Assembly: GCA_023374025.1 (NCBI GenBank)
Contig: SIJG01000009.1
Coordinates: 1,243,558 to 1,307,557 of the forward strand
Length of the DNA: 64,000 nt
Direction: 5' to 3'
Source of the DNA: Heterodera schachtii
Lineage: Eukaryota > Nematoda > Chromadorea > Rhabditida > Heteroderidae
Numbering within the stretch: the stretch's first letter is position 1; each line of letters starts with the position of its first letter. Under the pieces are notes generated by a model. The model saw nothing but the letters and a program-made list of their open reading frames with translations. It was not told the origin of the DNA and searched no databases. Made by a program: the position numbers and the translations under genes. Shown here piece by piece: positions 47,614 through 59,492 of the stretch.

Positions 47614-49805
47614 TTATGCTGCCGCTGGTTGAACTTTGATTGTTTTGGAGTGTTTCTGCAGTTGAATGCTTCCCAACTTTTGCTTCTTAAAGCAACTAGT
47701 CAATTTGGTGGATTTTTGTGCCATGATTTCGCGCATTTTGGTCGATGCCCACAACAGAAGACTAAAATTCGACAAAGAAAATTTTAAAATTTCACAATGC
47801 CAAGATATTCTATATGGATAAAGTTGAAAGTAAATTACACCCTTTGGGTAGATTTTTGAAAACAATATAGAGATTAAATTACGCACATATTGTTTAAGAT
47901 AAATTATGCCGAAACAGACTAATATTACGATTAAATTAACAATTCATTCATTTATTACCATGCCGGTATGACTACCGTGGCCAAATCGTTAGCCCAAGGA
48001 AATTGGTTGCAATTTGCCAGAAAAAGAAGATCGTCCATCTCCAAGCTGATATTAAACCATTTCTGTGCGTATGCATAGCGATTGTTCTGCTCGTCAACAA
48101 AATTTGTGCTCGTCACATAAATAAAAACCTAAACAAATTATTTTAAATTAATTTCAAAAATTAAAAATTTGTATTTAAAAAAAATAAAATCAAGGAAACT
48201 GCTGACCACTAAAATAGCCATGATCAGTTGGCCAAAAAAAGTGAACACCGTATAAATGGTCATTTTTCGCTCAAATTTTGTGTTTGTGTCATTTTGAAGG
48301 CTGGCATTTTGACAACGGTAAACTTTGTAGGCAAAAAGTGATGCCAAATTTAAGAGCAGACAAATGACGCCGAATAGAATGGCAGACCAAACGGCGAACT
48401 CACTGCTATTCAATTCCTGAGGGCAATTTTGTTTTAAATTTTTCTTTTATGAAATAAAATTTATTTGTGCCAAAAAACGAACATTTGTTGTCTTATGGTC
48501 GTCAAGTGTGAATGTGACATTGTCAAATTGAATATGGATGAACATATCCATGCCGAAAATTGGAGCAGTGAATGGCAGTGGCAAAAGAAAGGTAATGGCC
48601 AAGAAAATCGGAAGCGCACGATGCCAAAACTATTTTTGAACGGACAGATGAGTCCCAATTAGTGTCTGTTTAAACTAGGTAGGTTATTGAAACTGTTAAA
48701 CCGTTACGATACGGTAACATATTTGTCAATTAACCGGTCACGTTAATTGGTAGGTGTCTAAAAAATGGCGAACTAGGCCAGGTACCTTCCTATTTACCTA
48801 AGGTTAAGATCCGATCACACGGGTAAGATATCTAAGGGGACCGAGTCGCGGAGGATATAATTGGAATCGAGATCAACGAGCTGGCCCAAAAAGGTCGGGG
48901 ATCGGGGACGAGGATCTGGCAGCTCGGGGACAGGGAGGGACATTAATTTAACCAGCAGTTGCCAGAGCAACCTAATTTGAATCCAAAGGCTCGGAACCAC
49001 ACAAAACGAAAAGATTCCGAATTTGTACATTCATTTAATTAGGATTTAATCATGAAAATCACAGTTCAAACAGTTTTTGATTTTCCCACCTTTTCATAAT
49101 TCATTGGCATCAGAATGGAGGTAAAACGGTTAAGCAGTAAAAATGCGGACAGCAGATTCTCCACATGGAACGCATAATTAAGGAGAAAAGACATCAGTGC
49201 CAACACGAGACGAGGCAAGCACAAATAAAGCGGCAAGAACAGACCAATTTTGCCAAAGCGAAAGCCCAAATATTGAGCACATAATTGACGAGGCTCTGAT
49301 AATTATTAATTATAAATTAAAAATATTTAAATTTTAATTTATTTAAATTTCCAATTTGAGGTAACACACTAAAATTAATAAAATAAATTAACAATAAAGG
49401 CGCGAAAATCACACAACCGCGCACAGTATGTTCAATGAGTGTGTGAATTTGCGAGCCTTTATTTTTCATTTTTTAAAAGTTTTTTGTGTTACCTCAAAAT
49501 GGGAAAGTAGCTAAAAATGATAAGTTAAAATATAAGAATTATTTTCTTTTAAAAAATTGTAATATAAGCTAAAAATATATTAAAAAAAATTTAATATTTA
49601 CAAAATTATTATTTTTACGCAAATTCCGCGGACAATGACAAGCACAAAAAATGAGGAGCGAAAATGGCCGAAATTGGTGATGATCACCCCCAACTCAACG
49701 CAGTACAGCAACGCGGACTGGCACCCCGATGACAAATGCGACGACAAATGGGGCAAAAGAGGCGTTGGCCAACACGGCCACGACAGAAAAAAATGCCGAG
49801 TCCAT
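47614..49805 (-). CDS. Srg-family serpentine chemoreceptor
   Basis: Minus-strand GPCR of the nematode Srg type. From the start: MDSAFFSVVAVLANASFAPF and FVIGVPVRVAVL (TM1), a 1-nt shift, ELGVIITNFGHFRSSFFVLV; then LVLALMSFLLNYAFHVENLL and AFLLLNRFTSILMPMNYEKV (TM3 with the Srg NRFT motif); ALPIFLAITFLLPLPFTAPI (TM4); FAVWSAILFGVICLLLNLAS (TM5); ERKMTIYTVFTFFGQLIMAI (TM6); NQFPWANDLATVVIPA and LLLWASTKMREIM (TM7, Srg PWxxDL pattern). The stop is at 47614. The shift in TM1 (about 49708) could be a sequencing error or a recent lesion. Expected in chemosensory neurons. Confidence 0.7.
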
Positions 49806-50840
49806 TCAAGGCAATTAAGCTAAAATTAAGCAAAATAATTTTTGATTGAACTTACGTAATATAGCAACATTGCAGATTCGTCTCTGATCACTAGGACCCT
49901 TGAATTAAGTATTAGATCAGCAAAAATTTATTGGCCCATACAAAGTCAGTCAACGAAGGATTTATCAATTTTGGTCAAAATTTGTGATAATTAGAGCCCG
50001 ATGTTCCAAAAATTTTGATATTAAAAATGACAAAATATGAAAAATAACTATAAAAAATTGTGTTTAAATTATTTCTTTTTAAATTAAAAGAAAAGCTTAA
50101 ATTTTAGCATAAAAATTTGTATACGATTTTTACAATAAAAAATTACGGATTTAAATTTTGAAAACCTTAATTTTTTGTAAAAAAGATAATTTACTAAAAA
50201 ACATTTAATTTGAACATTTCCATTCCAAAAATATACTATGATTATTAAAATAAGACAATTGAAATTATTAATAATTAATCGACTCGACAATATTTTAAAA
50301 AAATTTACCGAGAATTTTGACCCTTACAATTCTTGACTATGGTAATAATAAAAGTATTTGATAAACTAAAATTTTGTTCAGTCAAACCAATGAAACATTT
50401 TCGAGTCTTATGCGTGACAAAAGAATGGCTTTTGCGTAGAGACTTTTAACAATTTGTATTTTATTGTATTCTTCGTAATAAAAATGTACTGAATTTTTAA
50501 CATTATGAAAAAGAAACTCGTTAAATTATTATGGAAGCATTGACTTATGCAAAATGAGAACACATTCAGATGGACTTTCAAATTAAAATTGCCAATCATT
50601 CACTCACAAAAATTAATAAAAAGGCAGTAAAGATTGAGGATTAATCATAGCTCCCAAATTTAAAACTTCTCAAAAATGGTCGGAAGCGATTTAAACGACC
50701 CAAAAAAAAATGAGAAAATACAATTAGGGGCGCGCTTGACATTTTTCATGTAAAAAAATCGGGCACTGAAATGGCCAAATGAAGTTTGGGCACCAGAAAT
50801 TTGGGCACCGGGAAGTTTGGGCACTATAGGGAGTAATAAC
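49806..50840. other. AT-rich intergenic region
   Basis: No gene. Near 50783-50830 the phrase TTTGGGCACC is repeated three times. Confidence 0.4.
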
Positions 50841-51399
50841 TAGGGCTGCCAAAAATATGTACAAAAAGTGGTCCAAATATGTACATAAATATGTAAGAAA
50901 AATCCCAAAATATGAACAAAAAACACCAAATATGTAAATAAAAAGTATGAAATAAGCACAAAATGCCATAAAAATTACTTAAATAGTCTTAGAATCACTT
51001 TTAGTATTTAAAAATTACTTTTTTGGAATTTTCGTGGGTATTTTTTCGCTATAAATTTTCAAAATTTCTCGAAATATTAATAAAAAAAATATATGAAAAT
51101 ATGTACAAAAAAGTTGCAAAAATTTTGAATTTTTTTTTTTGAGTATTTCCAAAAATTTCCGTAAAAATCCTCAAAATATGTAAAAAAAATGAAAATATAT
51201 AAGAAAAAATCCAAAATATGTACCAAAATGTAAGAAAATCCCGAAATAAGTAAATATGTATAAAAACCCTGAAATATGTAAAATGTAAATAAAAGTCCCG
51301 ATTTTTGTACGCAAACAAAAAAAGAAATTGTTTTTCCTATTATTTAGAGCATGGAGAAGTCAGGAAAAAATATGTATTTACATAAAATTGGCAGCCCTA
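50841..51399. mobile_element. hAT-like MITE with perfect 8-bp TSD
   Basis: Ends TAGGGCTGCCAAAAATATGT and the complement TAGGGCTGCCAATTTTATGT. Duplication GTAATAAC at 50833-50840 and 51400-51407. The interior holds ATATGTA words and a conserved subterminal block (AAGAAATTGTTTTTCCTA near 51322) shared with the element at 47012. Confidence 0.85.
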
Positions 51400-51407
51400 G
51401 TAATAAC

Positions 51408-53800
51408 AAAAAAAATTAAAAAAATTATGTGAAAAATTAAAAACTAATTAAATTTAGTTAACTTTTAACACCCTTTTGCTTAAAAATTTATATTTTCTTA
51501 AACATTAAAATTTTAAGAATGGAAACCTGGCAATCTTATTATTTAGTCAATTCTTATAGCTGTTTAAACGTAATATTTGACTTGTACTAGTTTCTCTGTT
51601 TGGACTTAGACCTGAATACCCGGCTTATTCGGGCCCGAAAATATCAAGAGACCCGTCTAATTCTATTTAAATTTATAAAATTTAAGTCTTGAACAGACCG
51701 AGCTTATAATGATATATATAAATAATACATTTGTATGACATTGATATGAATGAATTGCAATAAGTCTAGCAAAATAAGCATAGTTAATTGAGTGTATGTC
51801 CGTAAAACTTCTAACTTAATTAAATTTAATATGCTTTTAAATTAGTGATTGCAATTTTTAGACAATCATTTCTACGTTATATATATATTTTTTGATTTGA
51901 TGAAGGTTTTTAGTGCATATAAAAGCATATTTTGGGGGTTTTCGAGAATAAATGCATTTTTTGCTATTTTTACATTTTTAGAGCACATTTGTTGAATCGA
52001 AATAGACAGTATCGCTTCGCTAAACTAAATCAATGCCAATAACAGGGCTATCAACTGAAAATTTCCAAAATCAGCAATTTGGAAAATTTATTCTTAATGA
52101 AAAAAATAATAGATTTTTTTTTTTGAAAATATAGGGCCGGTGGCGTCGGGAGGCGCCGCGAAGATAAAATTTGTTGTGATTGTTAACAGAATTTGTCCAA
52201 AAATGGTCATTTCTCTGTATTTTGGGACCGAAAGGGGATTTTTGGTCCGCATTAAAAATTTTTGCACCAAAAAAGGTCAATGTGGATTTTCAGGCAAGGT
52301 TTTAAAGTGTAAAGAAATATTCTAATTGTTTATTATTTTTGGTGGGAATAAAATTTCAATTAAATAAATTTTGAAAAATTTTCAAAATTAATAATAATGA
52401 AAATGAAATTTTATTAGTGTGTGGCGATCGAATCCGGACAGAAAATGAAGAAAGATTGATGCTGTAACCAGTTGACCATATATGCATGTTTCACGCTGTT
52501 TAAAAATTTTTCCTTTTCATAATTTTTCTGTTCGATCAAATAAAATTTTTTTATCATTATTAAATTAACGTAAATTAAAAATTATTCTACAATAATCTAA
52601 TTTTTTACTTTCGGGGTTTATGTATGTCTAGTGTAAGGCCTCTGACTTATAAATCTACATATTCGACATGTCATATCTGAGATAGGGTCCCAATTGAAAT
52701 AGGCCCCAAGAGGGAAAAGTAAAACTTTTTTTTAGATTTATTATAAATTTTCCCGCAAAAAAATTTATTCATATTTTTTTACTCTTTAAATTGTTTTAAT
52801 GTCTCAACTACTCCAAGCGTTTTTCTTGTCCTATTTTTGTCCAGTAATTCCTTGAAATTTGACTCAAATTAAGCCAAAGCTGCTGCCGATTCCATGCTTT
52901 ATGTATGGGGACACAAAAACTAAGCGCCAAATTTGTTGTCGCTGACTTTATTAATCAATTTACTAAAAAGTTGGCTACTATTTTTTTAAACATTTATTTC
53001 TTATTTTAGCTTTCCTAACAAAAAGACTAATTTTTCTACGCTTTTCCATTTTCATTGGAAAACTTCTGTCAAATGCAGCATTTTCTGGAGTAAAATCTGC
53101 CAATTTACACGCGCAAATAAGGCACAGAAATGGCTTTTGGCATTTTGGAAAGAAATGTTATAATTTTACCATTTAAAATCCCTCATGGCCATACTTATAT
53201 AAATTCTAAATAATAAATTATGTTGTTTTGTCAATTTTAATTTAATTTATTTTATTTTAATTGATATTTCTATTTACCAATCTTTGCTTTTAAATTTATT
53301 TTAAAAAATTTTGTAATTGAATTTTTCCATTTTTTGGTCCGCATTTTGGTGCTTTTAGTAGTAAAATTTCCAAAATGCTTATGTTATTAGCACTATTACT
53401 GCTGCTGCTGTTCATTTTGCCTCCCCCCCCCCCGCCCAATTCATCAAAGAGAGTCCAAAATTATTAATGCGACATTAACGGAAAATAGAAAGCGCCAAAT
53501 CGGCATTGAATTTTTTTGGGAAAGCGAATTTAACTGAATTAAATTTTCTATTAATATTACTGATTAAAATTTGTTAATTTAATAAAAATTTAAGAAAGAT
53601 GTTTATTTTGAGTCAATTCCCAAACTCATAAAAAGCAAAATTGGTTAATTACAATATAAAACATTTTTTGCTAATTATTTCATCTTTAATCATCCATTTT
53701 ATAATAGCATTGCTACTGAATTTTAACTTTTTCTGGATAAAAAACCTAACATTTTCCAAATCATTTTTCAGATTTATAACTCTCCCTTCAGAAAAGGGCA
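51408..53800. other. AT-rich intergenic region
   Basis: Contains a MITE fragment (51900-51990, related to the element at 31343), a GC-word repeat member (52135-52160) and, on the minus strand near 52435-52500, a tRNA-like remnant (GGTCAACTGGTTACAGCATC, B-box-like GATTCGATC) that does not fold properly. A short C-run is at 53424-53433. Confidence 0.4.
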
Positions 53801-54545
53801 GGATGAATTGGAACAGAAAACTTCGAGTGGATAAAATGTTGGCATTGTGCCCGTCCGCTTTATCTGCCTCAGGCAATGCTCACAAACACAGCAATTTGCC
53901 TGACGGACGCTTCTTCAACTGCTGCAGCACTTCATCAAGTGCTTCTTCTTCATTCTTCGCCCGTGAAATTGTTTTTTTCTTCTCCTGAAAGTGCCAAAAA
54001 CGCCAATGCCATCAGCAGACTAAAATCGCAAAAGGCAGACAAAGCCCATTGTGGCGCCGAAAAATTTGACAATGGCACTCGCCGTCGAGGATCATCATCA
54101 TTATCAAAAATAACCACAACAACAACATTATGGACAACGACAAGAGCATTGTCGAGACTCCCGACAATTTATTGTTATGAAGATTGTCTGAGAAGAAAAG
54201 TAGCCGCCGCCATCATCATCGTGCCCGTGCCCTTCATGCTCTTCCTCCTCATCTAATGCAATATCCGGCCAAGTTGGACGGGTACGGCACTTTGGTTGCT
54301 GCTGCCTGTCTGGCCAACGCCAACAACATCTGTGCCGCCGCAAACAGCGAAAAGAGTGGCCAAATAATTTGCCGCCGGCACATTTGGCCAACAATGAAGT
54401 GAAGAAGAAGCAGGAGAGGAAGAAGCATTCAGCAGCGCATTGTTTAAATTTGAATTTCAAAAAATCGAGCATAACACACATCATCAACCTGCTCCAACTA
54501 CTCACTTCAATTATACTGCTTACGCTTCCGCCTCAGTCGAGCTGG
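53801..54545 (+). other. GC-richer region, possible 5' exon(s) of the GluCl gene
   Basis: Composition is coding- or UTR-like, with CAGCAG/CATCAT runs. One frame ending at 54541 encodes a hydrophobic segment (INLLQLLTSIILLTLPPQSS) just before a donor-like GTCAAA in phase 2, matching the phase of the exon at 54960. No in-frame ATG was found upstream of the hydrophobic segment, so the start is unresolved. Confidence 0.3.
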
Positions 54546-54959
54546 TCAAAAAAAATTTAATTAAAAATATTGAACGGACTAAAAACAAAAACCCGTAAAT
54601 TTAATGATAAATCTGAGAATTAATTCATCCATATCAATCAAAAATAAAATAAATTATTGGCGCCCAATTTTGACTCCAAATAAGAAGAATAGATTCGCTA
54701 ATTTCATGAAATTCTTTTGTTCATTTTAAAACAATGGGGGGTTGTGAAGAGCATTTATTGATGCTAAATTTGTAAATTTTGTCATCTAAAGTGTCACAAT
54801 TTTCAATTTCATTGCCATTGGTTCTGGCATTTAAAAAAGTGCCACTTGTACCATTTAATAAATTTTCATTAAGTGGCCACTCGTACCAACAATAAATCCC
54901 AGAAATATTTGAGAAATTTAATAAAAAAAAGCTATATCTTTATTCAATTAATTGTTCAG

Positions 54960-55367
54960 TCATGCCATGTCTGCGCAGGCTGCTCCAACTGTTCCAAGTG
55001 CTGAAGACCCAACTGATGCGCAACTCGCTCTCGTCCATCCGCGACTCGCCATTTTCCGCACCGCCGACGAGCAGCGAGTGTCGCGGCCGCACAGCGGCGA
55101 CACTGCCCACGACAGCGACAACGGTGCGGACGACGATGAGGACGCCATCTATGAGGAGGTCGAATACTATTTGGAGGAGGAGGAGCGTCCACCAGCAGCG
55201 ACGGCGGCGACGACATCAACGCGTACAGCAACGACTGAGACGGACGAGCAGTTGTTGCAGCACCAGCGACAGCCAGCGACAACGCTCGCGCGACGACTGA
55301 ATGCGACTGGGGGCGGTGTTGCGATTGGGCAAAATGTTGTGGTGGAAGCGGATGAGGAGGAAGATGG
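54960..55367 (+). CDS. Acidic coding exon, possibly N-terminal part of the GluCl subunit
   Basis: An open exon bounded by TTGTTCAG and GTAATT, phase 2 on both sides. It encodes SAQAAPTVPSAEDPTDAQLA, DSDNGADDDEDAIYEEVEYY and ends EADEEEDG. The next GluCl exon (59493) also starts in phase 2, so joining gives ...[13 protein letters not shown] in frame. The intron would be 4.1 kb. The segment is low-complexity acidic and not part of the usual channel; it might instead belong to another gene. Confidence 0.45.
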
Positions 55368-58300
55368 GTAATTAATTATTAATGACTAATTGATTAATTA
55401 ATAGGGCTTGGAATTTAATTAGACAGAAAACTTCGAATTTTGATCAATTTACTTTTCATAACTCCGGCCGTTGTTTTTAAATGTTTTAACTCTTACAGAA
55501 AACTCTTTTGCCATAAGGTTATGGTCTTCCAATTTTTTAAGTACGAGCAAAGGTCGGAGTCAGTTTTAACAATTGTCTTTATTTTTTTGGTTGAAATTAA
55601 GGTTTTGTAAAATTTTTATGATTTTAAAGAATTTTTGTTCCTAAATTTCGAGTTTGGCTCTATTTTTTGTTCCTCAAAAATCCTTTTGCTTTTTCTATCC
55701 AAGATTATTCACATATTTTTAAAGGTTTCTGGTTCTATTTTTTTTATGAAAACAAAAAACATAAAGAAGAGCAATGTTTTTTCGGCTTTCTCTGAAAAAC
55801 CAACAAAAAATGGCAGAAAAACAGTCAAACGAAATCTTTTAAAGCACACAAAATGGGGCTACTGATCACTCAGCAAAAATTTGTCCACAAAAAATGTGGA
55901 GAATGGGATGAAGATTACATGTTTTGTTTACCCAAGAAAAAAAAAATCATTTCTTCAAAAGTCGGACACAAATTTGAAGAAGTGCGCTAAATTGAGAGGA
56001 CGAGACAGCAGTCAGTCAGTCAATCCCCTACTGATTTGTTTACTTATTATTTTAATCGTTTTTTAAATTATTTAAAATTTCATGATTCTTTTTATATATA
56101 ACTTTATTTAAAGTGCTTTGATTATTGTTTTTTTTTATAAATTAAAATCGACTCACAAAAAAATTGTTTATTTGTCAGAGTATTTGGTTTTTTATTTTAA
56201 TCGTTTGGTTTTTCGGCGTTTAAAATGTGTTTTATTAATAAATGTTCAAATCATTTTTACTATGATTTGTCCTTATTCTTTGATGAGGCCAAATCTAGAA
56301 AATTTTAACATGCCTTTATTCTCGATTTCTTGACAACTTTTCTTTGTTAAATTTTTAATTTTCGGAAAGTCGCTATTTTTTTTACAATTTTAGTTTCTCC
56401 CTCATTCTCACACTTTCAAACAAAAAAATAATTCTGTCTTTACAAACAATAACTAATATTTGAATTGAATGATATTACGTTGTGATACATATTGTTGCTG
56501 TTGGTTTCTTTCTGTTGAATATTTCAGCATGGGAACGGCATTTTTTTGCCTTTGAAAACGCTAAAATTTTCATATGCCATTGTAGGCGATGCCATGCCTC
56601 ATGTTTTCTTTGAGTACTTGCGGGTCTTGCAAAAAAAAACAAAACAAATAAAGAAGCTTTTCGTTTCTTTTCCTTTTGAAATTTCTTTTTTGGTATTTAT
56701 AGCATTTTATGAAATTTTATTAATTATTTATCTGAATTTCTTTTTTTATTTGTTAATTATCTTTAAAACTTTCTTTTTTTATAATTTAAACATTTCAAAA
56801 TAATTAAATTATTTGATTATTTATGTTTCAAAAGTCTTCACTTAGAAATTGATTTCTCAAACCAAAATAAATTCTTTGGGATGATTATTTTTGTTTCACA
56901 AATCTTCATTTTTCAAAAATTTTCCACCCTTTTCATAAGGTTTTTGCCATAGGCAAAATGGAAATTAAATTAATTAACTTCGATATGAGAATTTTAATTT
57001 TGATTTTACGATGGGAAAAGCCTTCGCCCCAAAAGTCCCCTCTCTCTCTCTCTCTCTCTCCTCCTCATTTGCTTTCCCTTCTTTCTCAGGGGATGCCGTT
57101 TTGTTTGTGCCATATAATAATGATGTCCCACGGGCCCAACCATTCGCTTCCCCCCCCCCCCCGCCGTTATTTCCTTTCGGGGGAAAAGCGTGTCAATTCT
57201 CACACTCGCGCTTCATCAATTGCAACGTTGGCCCAATTATGAGTCCTTAACAGCAGCAGCAGAAGCAGCATCAACCATTAATTATTTACGCAAATTAATT
57301 ACACTGACAAATCAAAATTATAATTTAATTAAAAATTCAAATTGATTATTTAATTTTTGTATTGATTAATTTCTAATGAAAAACTTAAATTTGTTTCGAA
57401 TAGTTTTTCAAAACTTTACATTCATTATTAAAGAAATTATTTTCGCCTTATATAAATGTTTTAAATATTTTTTTTATCTTTTATATGTCATTACATTTTT
57501 TATATAAAATTTTAATTCAAAATAAATATTTATCTTAAATATTTGTTTAATTTTTTTTCATTTTTCCTAATTTCCTAATAAAAAATGAACATTCGTTCCT
57601 AAAATAACTCCTAATGAGAATGGGCCTTTCTTCCAAGCATAAATTATGTCTTAATTTGGCCAATTTCCACTTTTACTCAAAAATCTGACCTTTATAAAAT
57701 TGTTCGCCATTCATTCTTTGTTGTATTATGAGCTCTAATTCAGATGTTCGTGTTCTCAATAATGCACTAAATGTGTTCAATTTACTTTTATTAATTGGAA
57801 TTCTTTTCTTATCCTTTCAGACTTTGAATTTTTAAAAAAGGCATTTTTGAATTAATTACTTATTTATAAGTTTTTTATGCATTTTTCGAAAAGTTCACAT
57901 TTAAAAGAATGGAAAAATTTCATAAAAATGAAATTATAAATAAGTTAATTTCATTTATTTTATTTTTAATTAATTTTACATTTCTTTTAATTTAAATTCT
58001 GCTGCTTTTGCTACAAGCAGGCCGATAATTTTTTTCACTTCTCCATCTGTCGGCACTTTGCTTAAAATTTGCATTTTTTCGGTTTTATCAATTTTTCCGG
58101 AATAAAGAAATGAATAATTAAAAAGTGGGCTTACATTAGCTGCTTTACCTATTCCATTCTCTGTTTTGTGCCCCGCCGACCTTTTCGCACATTGAAGCCA
58201 AAATCAATGTTCAAAATGAATGAATGAAATGGATGGTTTTATCATTTTTTGTGTTTTTTCTTTGCACATTATTTATTCCATGCCTCGAAAATTCATTGTT

Positions 58301-59492
58301 GAAAAAGCAAAGAATCCGGCAAAAAATGGGCCTCCTCCCTATTGTTGGGAATTAATTTATGAAATTTTAATTAATAAAATTATGAAAAGAAAATAAATTT
58401 TAATAACACGAACTACTTTAATTTATTTCATAATCTATTTTTATTTGAATCAAAAATAAATTTTTTCATGTATTGAAAAATTATTAATTAAAATTCTTAA
58501 TTGTTTCCGAGTCTTTTCTTTGGCGCATTACAATTCATCAACAGATTTTTTCTTTTTTGTTTAGATGGAGACAATTAAACAATAACTTAAGGATTAGTTT
58601 AAAAAATATTAAAAATTATTATAAAATTAAATCATAGATCAAAAATACTATAAGATATATTTCATAAATAATTTTTTTTTTTGTAAAAATTCATTAATTT
58701 CCTGAGTCCCAAATTCCCCAGAGACACAATTAGTAAAAATCCAAAAATAATAAACAATTTTCACACCTTTTCCATTAATTTCTGACGTATTTTACCATTC
58801 AGTTTTTACAGTCCAGCTATTATACGTAATTAGAGGTTAAAATGAGAATCTTGTATTGTAATTACGAGGAGAATTTTTTTTTTTTTTTTTTTACTGACTA
58901 TGAATAATAATAAAATACTTTTTTTTTTTTAATAAAATTAAATATTTTCATTTAAATTTGTTTTGGTTTCATTTAATTTCGCATTATATTTCTCTGAATC
59001 GTTTCTAACTTTTTAAATATAATTCACATTATTAATATTTTTTTACGTCTATTAATATTGAGAAAATTTTTTTGACAAAAACTTTAATTTTTTCAATTTT
59101 ATTTTCCCATTGAATTTGTCTTCGTTCATCCGTTGATTTAATTTAGCAACACTTCGCCAAAGAAAACAAAAAGGGAAATCCTTTCACTTGTTGTCCCCTT
59201 ATCCGCTTCACTTTTTGGCACGGCTTCTTCCCCCCCTCCCCTCCCCCTCCAAACGCCCAGCATTTTTTGTCTGTACTTATGTGCCTAATCCACCAAAATT
59301 GTCCGAGTGTTTTGCAAATAATTCTGCTCATTACCATCACCATTTTGTTAAACGAACCAAAATTTGTCTCAATGGGAAGGTCAGATTTTATATAATTTTT
59401 TTTTAAATAATAAATTAAATTATTCCAAAAAAATAATTTCGATTGGATAAACATCTAAAAAAATTAGCTAAATTATTGGTTTCTTTTTTAAG
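55368..59492. other. Long AT-rich stretch (probable intron)
   Basis: No supported exon. Holds a (CT)n run at 57042-57060, C-runs near 57153, CAG/CAGAAG repeats at 57251-57270 and T-runs at 58870-58930. ORFs at 55881, 56546 and 59188 show no recognisable domain, and their borders do not match the phase of the exon at 59493. Confidence 0.4.

Noticed and set aside
52430..52505. tRNA on the minus strand
   Set aside because: A and B box words are present, but stems and anticodon arm cannot be drawn.
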